This document shows positions 1-8,786 of a DNA stretch of 64,000 bases, piece after piece (positions within the stretch are counted from its first letter, which is position 1; every line of letters starts with the position of its first letter). The translations under genes were made by a program, and so were the position numbers. Below the pieces are notes generated by a model. The model was not told the DNA's origin. It did no database searches and was given only the letters and a program-made list of their open reading frames with translations. Origin of the DNA: JBCBAP01 sp038532435 (GTDB lineage: Bacteria > Pseudomonadota > Alphaproteobacteria > Rhodobacterales > Rhodobacteraceae); the NCBI GenBank assembly GCA_038532435.1, contig JBCBAP010000014.1, positions 7,692-71,691 of the forward strand, read 5' to 3'.

Positions 1-2
1 GC

Positions 3-1085
3 CCCGTGCGTCCGCGTGAAGCGCAGGTGCTGGAGCAGGCAGGCCTCGGCAACCTCGCAGATCCGACCAACGAGCACATCCTTGCGCTCGACGGGATTAT
101 CACCGTGGTTCACCGGTCCAACCCGGTCCGCGCGATCTCCACGGAGAACATGGCGGCGGTCTTCGCCGGTCTGGTCACCAACTGGTCCGAGCTTGGCGGC
201 CCCGACGCGCCGATCAACCTCTACGTCCGTGAAGCGGACTCCGGCACCCGGGCGGTCTTTGAATCCCTGATCATGGCGCCTGCCGCCGTGGACATGGCGG
301 ACCGTGCAAGCGTGCTCGAGACCAACTCCGAGCTCTCCGACGCGGTCGCATCCGATCCTTATGGCATCGGCTTCACCGGCTTCGCCGATGAGCGGAACGC
401 ACGGGCGCTCGGCATCCAGGAGGTTTGCGGGATCGTGACCCAGGCAACGCCGTTCACGATTAAGGCGGAAGAATACCCGCTTGCCCGTCGTCTGTACCTC
501 TACACCACGGATAAGGCGATCCCGCCGCACGCGAAGAGCCTGCTGGAGTTTGCGACCTCGGACGACGCGCAGGACATCATCTCCTCGCTCGGGTTCATCG
601 ATCAGGGCATCTCGTCCGAGCCGGTGAACAATCAGGGTCTCCGCTTTGCATCCTCGATCCTGTCCGCGCAGAACACGGCAGAACTTCTGCAGCTGCGTGA
701 CATGGCGGCGACGCTGGTGAACGCGGAGCGGATGTCCACGACCTTCCGTTTCCAGCCGGGCTCCTCGCTTCTCGACAACAAAGCACAGCGCGACGTTGTG
801 CGGATCGCGGAGATGATCTCCCGCGGTGATTTCGAGAACAAGGACGTGATGCTGGTCGGGTTCACCGACTCCATCGGCCGCCCTGACCTGAATGAGGCGC
901 TGTCCTTCCGCCGCGCCGACCAGGTTCGCCAGGCGATCCTCGAATCCCTGCCTGATGGCGCTCTGCAGGCTGACGACATCAACGTCCTCGGCTACGGCGA
1001 AGTGTCCCCGGTGGGCTGCAACGAGACCTTCAACGGCCGCCGGATCAACCGCCGCGTTGAGATCTGGGTGCGCGACAAAGTCTAA
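3..1085 (+). CDS. PstS-like substrate-binding domain fused to OmpA-like domain (5' partial)
   Basis: The gene runs off the left edge, so its start and any signal peptide are not seen; 360 codons remain. The first ~220 residues resemble a phosphate-type periplasmic binding protein (PBP-like domain; the stretch YVREADSGTRAVFESL is typical of the PstS family). Residues ~240-359 are an OmpA-like peptidoglycan-binding domain, with VGFTDSIGRPDLNEALSFRR and a closing RRVEIWV. The combination suggests a periplasmic binding protein anchored to the cell wall. It could serve phosphate sensing or another oxyanion, but the ligand cannot be told from sequence. A strong hairpin terminator follows. Domain assignment is by motif recognition; the substrate is inference. 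Confidence 0.8.
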   Translation, partial: PVRPREAQVLEQAGLGNLADPTNEHILALDGIITVVHRSNPVRAISTENMAAVFAGLVTNWSELGGPDAPINLYVREADSGTRAVFESLIMAPAAVDMADRASVLETNSELSDAVASDPYGIGFTGFADERNARALGIQEVCGIVTQATPFTIKAEEYPLARRLYLYTTDKAIPPHAKSLLEFATSDDAQDIISSLGFIDQGISSEPVNNQGLRFASSILSAQNTAELLQLRDMAATLVNAERMSTTFRFQPGSSLLDNKAQRDVVRIAEMISRGDFENKDVMLVGFTDSIGRPDLNEALSFRRADQVRQAILESLPDGALQADDINVLGYGEVSPVGCNETFNGRRINRRVEIWVRDKV

Positions 1086-1106
1086 TCCGACCTCCATCGG
1101 ATCCGG

Positions 1107-1139
1107 AAACGGCGCCCCACGGGGCGCCGTTTCTCTTTT
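1107..1139 (+). terminator. Rho-independent terminator after PstS/OmpA gene
   Basis: A GC-rich inverted repeat (AAACGGCGCCCC / GGGGCGCCGTTT) begins about 20 bases after the TAA stop and runs into TTTCTCTTTT. It can act on the plus strand; the weaker A-rich side makes it possible for it also to stop radC transcription from the other strand. Confidence 0.85.
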
Positions 1140-1179
1140 CCGCGCCGGGCATGTGGCGCGGGGCCCCCAAAACGTCCGA

Positions 1180-1956
1180 TCACAGCAGTCCGATGCTGCG
1201 AAAGCTGGTCTCTGCCTCCTTACCGATGACGACATGGTCGTGGAGCACGATGCCGAGTGCGGCGAGGGCAGACTGCACCTGTTCTGTCACCTCGATGTCC
1301 GACCGGGACGGTGTAGGATCGCCCGATGGATGGTTGTGAACGAGGATGAGTGCGCTCGCGTTCAGCTCCAACGCACGCTTTGCCACCTCACGCGGATAGA
1401 CCGGGACGTGGTCGACTGTGCCATGTCCCTGTACCTCATCAGCGAGGATCGCGTTCTTCCGGTCGAGGAACACGGCACGGAACACCTCCCGGTCCCGGTG
1501 GGCCATCGCGACACGGCAATAGGCGATCAGTTCCGCCCAGGAGGAGATCACGTCCTTGTTCATCACACGGGCGCGCGCCATGCGATGGGCGGCGGCCTCG
1601 ACAACCTTGAGCTCCTGGATGACGGCGGTGCCGACCCCCTGAACCTCCGCCAGGCGGGAAGGTGCCGCGGCGATCACATGGTTGAAGTCACCGAAGGTAC
1701 GCAGGAGCGCCTTGGCAAGCGGCTTCACATCTCGACGCGGGATCGCCCGGAAGAGAACGAGCTCGAGCAACTCGTAGTCGGGCAGAGCATCGGGCCCCCC
1801 GTTCATGAAGCGGTCGCGCAGTCTGCCGCGATGGTTCGCATGGTCCGGTGCAGGTGGGGAAACGGTCGGCTTCTTCAGCGGTGGCGGCAACAGCGCTTCG
1901 AGCCCCGGAAGGGGAGCTTCCTCGAATTCAAGCTGTCCGCCGCGCCGCTGAGCCAT
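1180..1956 (-). CDS. radC: RadC family JAB/MPN-domain protein
   Basis: 258 residues, usual for the family. Residues ~45-110 carry helix-hairpin-helix-like sequence (LAEVQGVGTAVIQELK). The C-terminal MPN/JAB domain has the metalloprotease-type motif ILVHNHPSGDPTPSRSD. RadC was named for DNA repair but its true biochemical role is unsettled; the JAB motif suggests a metal-dependent hydrolase fold. It stands alone on the minus strand, 54 bases downstream of map, and may be cotranscribed with sfsA and map. The ATG at 1956 was chosen because the sequence is collinear with the family from there. Confidence 0.9.
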   Translation of the reverse strand: MAQRRGGQLEFEEAPLPGLEALLPPPLKKPTVSPPAPDHANHRGRLRDRFMNGGPDALPDYELLELVLFRAIPRRDVKPLAKALLRTFGDFNHVIAAAPSRLAEVQGVGTAVIQELKVVEAAAHRMARARVMNKDVISSWAELIAYCRVAMAHRDREVFRAVFLDRKNAILADEVQGHGTVDHVPVYPREVAKRALELNASALILVHNHPSGDPTPSRSDIEVTEQVQSALAALGIVLHDHVVIGKEAETSFRSIGLL

Positions 1957-2010
1957 TCCGTCAGCGTCGCAGAGCTTGGTTAAGCGGATGTTAACCGCGG
2001 GGAAGGGGCG

Positions 2011-2841
2011 CTAGGACGCCGATCCGAAATCCGGAGCGAACCGGTCGGTCGGTGAGACGGTGAAGATCTCCACTCCGTCATCGGTCACGCCCACGGAGTG
2101 TTCGTACTGGGCGCTGAGCGACCGGTCCTTGGTGACGGCCGTCCAGTCATCCGCAAGGATCTTCGTCTCCGGCCTGCCCAGATTGACCATGGGTTCGATG
2201 GTGAAGAACATGCCTGGTTCCAGAACCGCGCCGGTGCCCCAGCGACCGTAGTGGAGCACGTTCGGGGCCGCGTGGAACTGCCGCCCGAGACCATGCCCGC
2301 AGAAATCGCGGACGACGGAGCAGCGCTGCCCCTCCGCGTACTTCTGGATGGCGGTACCGATGTCACCGAACGTGTTTCCAGGCTTCACCTGGTCGATGCC
2401 GCGCATCAGGCTCTCGTGGGTGATCTCGATAAGCCGCTGCGCCCGCTTCGACACCTTGCCGACCCAGTACATGCGGCTCGAATCCCCGTGCCAGCCGTCA
2501 ACGATCACGGTCACATCGATGTTGAGGATGTCGCCGGAGTGCAGCTTCTTCGCCCCCGGGATGCCGTGGCAGACCACATGGTTGATGGAGATGCAGGAGG
2601 CGTGCTGATAGCCCTTGTACCCCACCGTTGCTGAGGTGGCGCCGAGCCGCTTCGTCTCCGTATGGATGATCTCATCCAGTGCACCGGTGGTCACGCCCTC
2701 CACTACATGCTCCCCGATCATATCGAGGATCTGGGCGACGACGGTGCCCGCCGCGCGCATGCCGACGAAATCCTCCGGCTGATGCAGGATGATCCCGTCG
2801 CGGGACAGGCGGGGTTTTGTGGTCATGGCAAGGCCACGCAT
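2011..2841 (-). CDS. map: Type I methionine aminopeptidase
   Basis: Removes the initiator methionine from nascent proteins in the cytoplasm, using two metal ions. 276 residues. Metal-ligand segments typical of type I enzymes are visible: NIDVTVIVDGWHGDSSRMY (two Asp), GHGLGRQFH (His), FTIEPM (Glu) and QYEHSVGV (Glu). The reading frame stays open upstream to 2964, but the ATG at 2841 has a GGAG eight bases upstream, whereas the next ATG at 2826 has none; 2841 is preferred. The gene begins just after the sfsA stop (8-base distance in reverse orientation), so the two are likely translationally coupled. Confidence 0.93.
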   Translation of the reverse strand: MRGLAMTTKPRLSRDGIILHQPEDFVGMRAAGTVVAQILDMIGEHVVEGVTTGALDEIIHTETKRLGATSATVGYKGYQHASCISINHVVCHGIPGAKKLHSGDILNIDVTVIVDGWHGDSSRMYWVGKVSKRAQRLIEITHESLMRGIDQVKPGNTFGDIGTAIQKYAEGQRCSVVRDFCGHGLGRQFHAAPNVLHYGRWGTGAVLEPGMFFTIEPMVNLGRPETKILADDWTAVTKDRSLSAQYEHSVGVTDDGVEIFTVSPTDRFAPDFGSAS

Positions 2842-2846
2842 GGCGG

Positions 2847-3602
2847 TCACTCCGGCTCTGCGACTGCAGAAGGTTTTGGAACAATATATCCGCTCCGGTC
2901 GGGAATGACAGGGAGGGAATGCGACAGCGTCACACCCGATGTGGTGATGCGCGTGGCGTAACACAACGCCTCGACCCCGCGGGACCGTGCGGTCGCGAAG
3001 GCAGCGGCGTAGCCTGGGTCGATATCATCAGCGAAAGATAGCGCGGTGCAGTCGGTCCGCTGCACCAGATAGAGCATCACCGCGCGGTGCCCCGCGGCAA
3101 CCATGTTGCCGAGCTCAACAAGGTGTTTTGCACCCCGAGTGGTCACGCTGTCCGGAAACTCCGCCAGTGTGCCTGTGCGCAGCAGGTGGACGTTCTTAAC
3201 CTCCACATATGCGTCGGGAAGCCCCGGTTCGGTCGCGAGGAAATCGACGCGGCTGTTTTCCCCGTACTTCACCTCCGCCCGGATCGTGCCATACGCGGAA
3301 AGCTCCGCGACCTTGCGTGCGCGCAGTGCCTCGCCGACCACCATGTTCGGGACGGAGGTATCGATCCCGGCCATGTGCCCGTCAGGCAGGTTCACCAGAC
3401 GCCAGGAGTATTTCAGCTTGCGTTTCGGGTTGTCCGACGGTTCGAGCCACACCCGCAGCCCCTCCGCCTTCAGCCCCAGCATCGCGCCGGGGTTCGCACA
3501 ATGGGCTGTCACGACCTCACCGCTCTCCAGCGTGACATCGGCAAGAAACCGGTTATATCGACGGATCAGCGTGCCCGGGATGAGGGGGGATTTGAACTCC
3601 AT
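2847..3602 (-). CDS. sfsA: SfsA family DNA/RNA-binding nuclease
   Basis: 251 residues, family length. Recognised by the N-terminal OB-like segment (LIPGTLIRRYNRFLADVTLE), the AHCANPGAMLGL motif and the central VDFLATEPGLPDAYVEVKNV stretch with the PD-(D/E)XK-like acidic residues. SfsA was described as a sugar-fermentation stimulation protein; later work on the family points to a nuclease. It is first in a minus-strand row sfsA-map-radC and diverges from the cinA-like gene with 46 bases between the starts, so both promoters must sit in that gap. Confidence 0.9.
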   Translation of the reverse strand: MEFKSPLIPGTLIRRYNRFLADVTLESGEVVTAHCANPGAMLGLKAEGLRVWLEPSDNPKRKLKYSWRLVNLPDGHMAGIDTSVPNMVVGEALRARKVAELSAYGTIRAEVKYGENSRVDFLATEPGLPDAYVEVKNVHLLRTGTLAEFPDSVTTRGAKHLVELGNMVAAGHRAVMLYLVQRTDCTALSFADDIDPGYAAAFATARSRGVEALCYATRITTSGVTLSHSLPVIPDRSGYIVPKPSAVAEPE

Positions 3603-3648
3603 CGCGGTGACTTAGGCCGCCCGGACCCGGAAGACAAGGAAGACGCCC

Positions 3649-4377
3649 ATGCCCAACCCGACCGCCGCCATGCTCGTGATCGGGGACGAGATCCTCTCCG
3701 GCCGCACGCAGGATAAAAACGTGAACTACCTCGCCGTGGCGCTCGATGGGAAGGGCATCGCGTTGCGGGAGGTGCGCATCATCCGTGATGACCCGGACGG
3801 GATTGTCGCGGCGGTGAACGCACTGAGGGCACAGGTCGACAATGTCTTCACCTCCGGCGGGATCGGGCCAACCCACGATGATATCACCGCCGACTGTGTG
3901 GCGGCGGCATTCCGTGTGCCGATCGATGTGCGGGAGGATGCGCGGGCGGTGCTGGCGACGAACTATGCCAATCCGGAGGTGGATCTTAACGAAGCGCGCC
4001 TGCGCATGGCCCGCGTACCCGACGGGGCGGTGCTGATCGACAATCCGATCAGCAAGGCGCCGGGCTTCTCGCTCGAGAATGTGCATGTGATGGCCGGAAT
4101 CCCCCGGATCTTTCAGGTCATGCTCGATGGTCTCCTGCCGCGTTTGACCGGAGGCGCGCCCCTCCTCTCAGAGACGGTGCGGATCGATCAGCCCGAGGGC
4201 GCGCTGGCAGCACCCCTCGGTGCCATCGCGGCGGGGTACCCGGAGGTTTCCATCGGCTCCTATCCCTTCACCCGCGACGGCCGCTTCGGCTCGAACGTGG
4301 TGCTGCGCGCGTCGGATCCCGCGCTGCTTGCCGCTGCGAAAGAGGCCGTTGTCGAGATGTCAGGGACGTTCAGCTAG
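3649..4377 (+). CDS. CinA-type MoaB/MogA-fold protein
   Basis: 242 residues forming a single molybdopterin-binding (MoCF) domain, as in the N-terminal half of CinA. The motifs MLVIGDEILSGRTQDKN and TSGGIGPTHDDITADCVA are diagnostic. The C-terminal nicotinamide-nucleotide amidase domain of full-length CinA is absent, which is common in alphaproteobacteria where it is encoded separately. Related proteins hydrolyse ADP-ribose or NMN-type nucleotides; the exact substrate here cannot be read from sequence. It diverges from sfsA. Confidence 0.88.
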   Translation: MPNPTAAMLVIGDEILSGRTQDKNVNYLAVALDGKGIALREVRIIRDDPDGIVAAVNALRAQVDNVFTSGGIGPTHDDITADCVAAAFRVPIDVREDARAVLATNYANPEVDLNEARLRMARVPDGAVLIDNPISKAPGFSLENVHVMAGIPRIFQVMLDGLLPRLTGGAPLLSETVRIDQPEGALAAPLGAIAAGYPEVSIGSYPFTRDGRFGSNVVLRASDPALLAAAKEAVVEMSGTFS

Positions 4378-4603
4378 CTCCGCACCGCAGCGCCGTCCCC
4401 GACGGACACATGCCTGAGGCGTCTCATGCGCGCCTGCTCATTCTCGCGGGCTCGCGCTTGATCACCCTCGCTGAGGGCTTCACCGGAGTTCGGGCATGAT
4501 GGACAAATCGCGGCTTTCCGACGTTGGGAGCGCCACCTCGGGGCCGGCACGCGCGTAGCTCGGGATGGCGCATCGCGTCCACCTGTGGCACACAACTTCC
4601 CAT

Positions 4604-4914
4604 GCGGACGTGGTGGAATCGGTAGACACAAGAGACTTAAATCACATTTGAGTGCCCCCCGGGAAACCGTGGGAGTAGAACTGCTCAAAGTCGGGGAACC
4701 CTTAACAGGTCACGCTGATGGCAATCCCGAGCCAAGCCCCATCCCGGGGAAGGTGTAGAGACTAGACGGGCAGCACCTAAAGCGCCGGGCGCCAGGGTGA
4801 AGGGATAGTCCAGACCCCAAACGCCCCCCAAAAGGGGCGGCGGTGAAAGCCGTAGCAGGTAAGAAAATCTCTCGATCTTTGATCGTGCGGGTTCAAGTCC
4901 CGCCGTCCGCACCA
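4604..4914 (+). tRNA. tRNA-Leu(UAA), interrupted by a group I intron
   Basis: The 5' exon is 4604-4638 and the 3' exon 4864-4914; joined they give an 86-nt type II tRNA with encoded CCA. The acceptor stem is GCGGACG paired with CGTCCGC, the T arm contains GGGTTCAAGTCCC, and the anticodon arm is AGAGA-CTTAAAA-TCTCT, giving anticodon UAA and tRNA-Leu. The interruption lies directly after U34 of the anticodon, the classic position of cyanobacterial and plastid trnL introns. Exon boundaries were set by requiring an intact anticodon arm and a terminal G on the intron. Confidence 0.95.
4639..4863 (+). ncRNA. Group I intron in tRNA-Leu(UAA), 225 nt
   Basis: Self-splicing-type group I intron, probably subgroup IC3. 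P1 forms between ACTT at the 5' exon end (4635-4638) and GAGT at 4650-4653, giving the expected U-G wobble at the splice site. TTT at 4647-4649 can pair with the start of the 3' exon (P10). GACTA (4760-4764) and TAGTC (4806-4810) make P7, and ATCCCGAGCCAAG at about 4723-4737 matches the P4/P6 core sequence of trnL introns. The last base is G (omega-G). There is no internal homing endonuclease; the short open frames across it look random. Splicing is inferred from structure, not shown. Confidence 0.92.
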
Positions 4915-5094
4915 TCATCCCCCGCCTAGTACCCGCGGCTTCCAAAAGCCTTGTACCCCGAAGACTGTCGGGCTGTCGGGCGCGGCTCAGTGCGACTTTC
5001 GTGAGTGGCGTCCGCGCAAGGATTGCATTGCAAAACCGTCATCCTATGCGGATAACGAAGAGAGTGCTTTAAACCCTAACGCGAGGAATCCCCG

Positions 5095-7056
5095 ATGTCC
5101 CTGTCTCGCCGTACCTTCCTTGGCACCGCGACCGCTGCCGGTGCTTTCACATTGTTGCATCCGTTCTCGGCAAGGGCGGCGGCGAACCAGGCGCATGTCC
5201 GGATCATGTCCACTACGGACCTGCACGTGCATGTCTTTCCCTACGATTATTACGGGGATCGCCCGGTCGACAGCCTCGGCCTGTCCCGGACCGCGTCGCT
5301 CATCAATGCGGTGCGGGCAGAGGCGACGAACTCCATGCTGTTCGACAACGGGGACTACCTGCAGGGCAACCCGATGGGGGACTATATCGCCTACGAACGC
5401 GGGATGAAGGAAGGGGACATGCACCCCATCATCACCGCGATGAACACGCTCGGCTACGACGCGGGCACGCTCGGCAACCACGAGTTCAACTATGGCGTCG
5501 ACTTTATGGACAAGGTGAATGCCGGTGCGAACTTCCCAATCGTCTCCGCCAACTTCGTCAAGGCGCTGGCGACTGGCGCGCGCGACGACACGTTCCACAT
5601 GTACAAGCCCTACGTGATCCTCGACCGGACGGTCGTGGACGGTGCCGGCGAAAGCCATGCGATCAAGGTCGGCGTGATCGGCTTCCTGCCGCCGCAGATC
5701 ATGAACTGGGACCGCCGCTGGCTGGAAGGATCGTTCCAGGCCCGCGGCATCCTCAGCGCAGCCGAAGCCTGGGTGCCGGAGATGAAGGAGGCGGGCGCCG
5801 ATATCATTGTGGCCCTCAGCCATTCCGGTATTTCGACGGAGAGCCCGTCGGATGAACTGGAGAACGCCTCCCTGCACCTTGCAGGCATTCCAGGCATCGA
5901 CGCCATCATCACCGGTCACCACCACAGGACGTTCCCAAGCGAACAGTATGATGCGACCGAGGGGCTGGACCCCGTGGCGGGAACCCTGATGGGCAAGCCC
6001 GCGGCGATGGGCGGTTTCTGGGGCAGCCACATGGGTCTCATCGACCTCATGCTCGAACAGGACGGGGGGGCGTGGCGCGTCGCCGGGTCCGAAAGCTCCG
6101 TCCGCGGCATCTACACCCGCGACGGCCGCGCCTATGTGCCGGAGGTTGGCGATGTGCCCGACGTGCTCGACAGCGTGCGGGACGTCCATGAGGAAACGCT
6201 GGCCTATGTCCGCCGCGCAGTGGGCCAGACGGCGGCACCGCTCCACAGCTACTTCGCGCTCGTTGCCGACGACCCGTCCGTCCAGGTCGTGAGCCAGGCG
6301 CAGACCTGGTACATCGAACAGATGATGAAGGGGACGGAGTGGGAGGCCCTGCCGATCCTCTCCGCCGCGGCACCGTTCAAGGCGGGCGGCCGGGGCGGTC
6401 CGGCGTACTACACGGATGTGAAGCCGGGTCCGGTGGCGATCAAGAACGTCTCCGACCTTTATCTCTACCCGAACACCGTCCGGGCGGTGCTGATCGATGG
6501 GGCAACCGTCAAGGACTGGCTCGAGCGGTCAGCGGGCATCTTCAACCAGATCGAGACGGGGGCGAGTGACACGCCGCTCATCAACCCGGATTTCCCGTCC
6601 TACAATTTCGACGTCATTGACGGGGTGACCTACCAGATCGATCTGAGCCAGCCGTCGAAGTTCGATCCGAAGGGTAACCTCATCAACGCAGATGCGAGCC
6701 GGATCGTGAACCTGTCCTTCAACGGGGCACCGATCGATCCGGCGCAGAAGTTCGTCGTGGCGACGAACAATTACCGCGCCGGCGGTGGTGGATCGTTCCC
6801 CGGAGCGGACGGGACGACCACGATCTTCGAGGGGCCGGACACCAACCGTGATGTGCTGGTGCGGTTTATTGTCGACAAGGGGACCATCAACCCGTCGGCA
6901 GATGCGAACTGGACGTTCAAGGAGATGCCCGGAACGACCGTGACCTTCGACACGGGTCCCGCGGGAACCACCTATGCCTCCGATGTGGAGGGCGTGGACA
7001 TCGTGCCCGCGGGCGATGGAGAGGGCGGCTTCGCCCGCTACCGCATCAGCCTCTGA
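5095..7056 (+). CDS. cpdB: 2',3'-cyclic-nucleotide 2'-phosphodiesterase/3'-nucleotidase
   Basis: 653 residues. A Tat signal with RRTFLG at residues 5-10 sends the folded enzyme to the periplasm, where it releases nucleosides and phosphate from 2',3'-cyclic nucleotides and 3'-nucleotides. Metallophosphoesterase motifs are present in order: TTDLHVH, FDNGDYLQGNPMGDY, GNHEFNYG, SHSG and TGHHHRTFP. A 5'-nucleotidase C-terminal domain follows from about residue 390, including the substrate-capping region with FVVATNNYRAGGGGSFPG. A GAGGAA ribosome site lies before the ATG. The gene is monocistronic, with a hairpin terminator just behind it. Confidence 0.92.
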   Translation: MSLSRRTFLGTATAAGAFTLLHPFSARAAANQAHVRIMSTTDLHVHVFPYDYYGDRPVDSLGLSRTASLINAVRAEATNSMLFDNGDYLQGNPMGDYIAYERGMKEGDMHPIITAMNTLGYDAGTLGNHEFNYGVDFMDKVNAGANFPIVSANFVKALATGARDDTFHMYKPYVILDRTVVDGAGESHAIKVGVIGFLPPQIMNWDRRWLEGSFQARGILSAAEAWVPEMKEAGADIIVALSHSGISTESPSDELENASLHLAGIPGIDAIITGHHHRTFPSEQYDATEGLDPVAGTLMGKPAAMGGFWGSHMGLIDLMLEQDGGAWRVAGSESSVRGIYTRDGRAYVPEVGDVPDVLDSVRDVHEETLAYVRRAVGQTAAPLHSYFALVADDPSVQVVSQAQTWYIEQMMKGTEWEALPILSAAAPFKAGGRGGPAYYTDVKPGPVAIKNVSDLYLYPNTVRAVLIDGATVKDWLERSAGIFNQIETGASDTPLINPDFPSYNFDVIDGVTYQIDLSQPSKFDPKGNLINADASRIVNLSFNGAPIDPAQKFVVATNNYRAGGGGSFPGADGTTTIFEGPDTNRDVLVRFIVDKGTINPSADANWTFKEMPGTTVTFDTGPAGTTYASDVEGVDIVPAGDGEGGFARYRISL

Positions 7057-7060
7057 CACA

Positions 7061-7095
7061 ACGAAAGGCGCCCCCTGTGGGGCGCCGCTTTTCGT
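7061..7095 (+). terminator. Terminator behind cpdB, possibly bidirectional
   Basis: The inverted repeat GGCGCCCC / GGGGCGCC is flanked by CGAAA upstream and TTTTCG downstream, so the stem extends to the A/T flanks. It lies between the convergent cpdB and thiamine operon and may serve both strands. Confidence 0.8.
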
Positions 7096-7320
7096 TAGGG
7101 TGAATCGACGGTGCTACATCGAGGCGCCGAGATGCGGCATGGCGTTCGGTCGAGCCGAAGGCGTCGCGCCATTGCCAGTCCGCCGTGCCGGGTTGGCGAC
7201 CCGGTGGAGGACGGGGCGCGGGTCGATCTGCGCGGGGGCTTGAGGGACAATCGCGTCGTTCAACCGGGTGTTTACCAGCCCGCGATCTGCCTCTGGCCAG
7301 GCTCATGACCCTGGCGGACG

Positions 7321-8067
7321 CTACCCCTCCCCCCGCGCCCTCCGATCCAGCCAGTCCGCCCCGCGGCTGACGGTCCAGTGCAACAGCACGGTGAAGAGCG
7401 CCAGCACGAACAGGCTCGCGAACATCAGGTCCGTCTTGGCCCGGCCGTTGGCGAGCAGCATCAGGTAGCCAAGGCCCTTGCTCGCTCCGACCCACTCGCC
7501 GATCACCGCCCCGATGGGTGCATAGACGCTCGCGAGCCGCAGACCCGAGGCGAGGCTCGGCAGCGCCGCGGGCACCCGCAAGCGCCAGAGCGTCGCCCGC
7601 TCCGTCGCGCCCATCGTCCGCGCAAGATCAAGGTACCCCCGGTCCGTCCGCTGCAGCCCGTCGAGGAACGCGGACGTCACCGGGAAATAGATTATGAGGA
7701 CGGTCATCACGATCTTCGACCAGATACCGTAGCCGAACCAGAGCGTCAGGATCGGCGCGAGGGCAAAGACGGGCACCGCCTGCGTGAAGACGAGGATCGG
7801 AAGGGCGAGACGCCGAGCGGTGGCAGAGCTTGCCAGATGGATCGCCGTGGCGGCACCGAGGAAGGTGCCGAGCGCCAGACCGATCAGCACCTCGGTGATC
7901 GTGTAGCCCGCGTTGATCGCGATGCTCTCCCGACTGACCCACAGCGCCTCGACCACCCGCAACGGACCCGGCAGGATGAAGGCGGGGACCGCTGTCACCC
8001 ACACCAGGATCTGCCAGGCCAGCAAAGCCACGGCGGCGGACAGCACGCCGTTGCGCAGGGCGTTCAT
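7321..8067 (-). CDS. thiX: ABC permease for thiamine pyrimidine precursor
   Basis: 248 residues, BPD_transp_1 permease with about six membrane segments. The EAA loop is present in the form RTMGATERATLWRLRVPAALP, with the G and the AALP of the consensus. It is the last gene of the thiamine operon and its start overlaps the thiZ stop (ATGA). With ThiY and ThiZ it should import a formylaminopyrimidine-type breakdown product of thiamine. The substrate is inferred from the family and from cotranscription with tenA behind a TPP riboswitch. Confidence 0.87.
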   Translation of the reverse strand: MNALRNGVLSAAVALLAWQILVWVTAVPAFILPGPLRVVEALWVSRESIAINAGYTITEVLIGLALGTFLGAATAIHLASSATARRLALPILVFTQAVPVFALAPILTLWFGYGIWSKIVMTVLIIYFPVTSAFLDGLQRTDRGYLDLARTMGATERATLWRLRVPAALPSLASGLRLASVYAPIGAVIGEWVGASKGLGYLMLLANGRAKTDLMFASLFVLALFTVLLHWTVSRGADWLDRRARGEG

Positions 8068-8786
8068 GCGGCCTCCCGCATACGGGTCAGAAGCTGCGCC
8101 TGCGCGGCAAGCACCGAGGGATCGTCGTTCGCCCGGATGGGGGGTGCTGGAGGGACAGCAACCTCCGTGGCGCCGGTCCGGGACATCAGCACGATACGGC
8201 TTCCCATCCGGACCGCCTCTGCCGGATCGTGGGTCACGAGAAGCACCGTGCGGCCGGAAAGAAGCTCGAAGGCAAGTTCCTGCATCTCTGCCCGGGTGCG
8301 TGCATCGAGCGCCGAGAACGGCTCATCAAGCAACGCGACTGGTCGATCCTCCATGAGTGTACGCGCGAGCGCCACACGCTGCCGCATCCCGCCCGAAAGC
8401 TGGGCAGGCCGCTTTGATGCATGCACGCTCAATCCCACACGGTCGATCAGATCCCGCGCACGGTCGTGATCCGGGGCCTCTCCCCGAAGACGCGCGCCGA
8501 GGCACACGTTCCCTGTCACGTCGAGCCAGGGCAGCAACAGGTCGGACTGGGCCATGTAGGCAATTCGGTCGGGAAGAGGCTGGCCGTCCCCCGCCTCGAT
8601 CACCCCGTCGAACGTCCCTTCGACCGTGAGCCCGGCGATCAGCCTGAGCACGGTGGACTTGCCGACGCCGGACGGACCCAACAGGCAGGTCCAGCGCGCG
8701 GCAGGCAGGTCGAGCGCAAGATCGCTGAAGAGCTCGGCCCCGCCCAGTATCACGCTGCCGCGCAGACTGACGGAGGGCGCGGTCAT
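8064..8786 (-). CDS. thiZ: ABC ATPase of the ThiXYZ-type transporter
   Basis: 240 residues. Walker A is GPSGVGKST, the signature is LSGGMRQRVALARTL, Walker B is VALLDEPFSALD, and the H-loop is LLVTHDPAEAVRMG, so all ATPase elements are intact. It resembles nitrate/taurine-type (SsuB/TauB-like) ATPases, the group to which ThiZ belongs. It overlaps tenA upstream and thiX downstream by four bases each. It powers uptake of the pyrimidine precursor bound by ThiY. Confidence 0.87.
   Translation of the reverse strand: MTAPSVSLRGSVILGGAELFSDLALDLPAARWTCLLGPSGVGKSTVLRLIAGLTVEGTFDGVIEAGDGQPLPDRIAYMAQSDLLLPWLDVTGNVCLGARLRGEAPDHDRARDLIDRVGLSVHASKRPAQLSGGMRQRVALARTLMEDRPVALLDEPFSALDARTRAEMQELAFELLSGRTVLLVTHDPAEAVRMGSRIVLMSRTGATEVAVPPAPPIRANDDPSVLAAQAQLLTRMREAA

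Noticed and set aside
892..1983. Plus-strand frame of 363 codons
   Set aside because: Overlaps the PstS/OmpA end and is antisense to radC, which has clear family motifs.
4374..4945. Minus-strand open frames across the tRNA region, considered as an intron-encoded homing endonuclease
   Set aside because: They cross exon and intron boundaries, lack LAGLIDADG, GIY-YIG or HNH motifs, and the intron is too short.
7098..7320. Small frames between cpdB terminator and thiX
   Set aside because: Random in composition, no start signal, and lie in a convergent gap.
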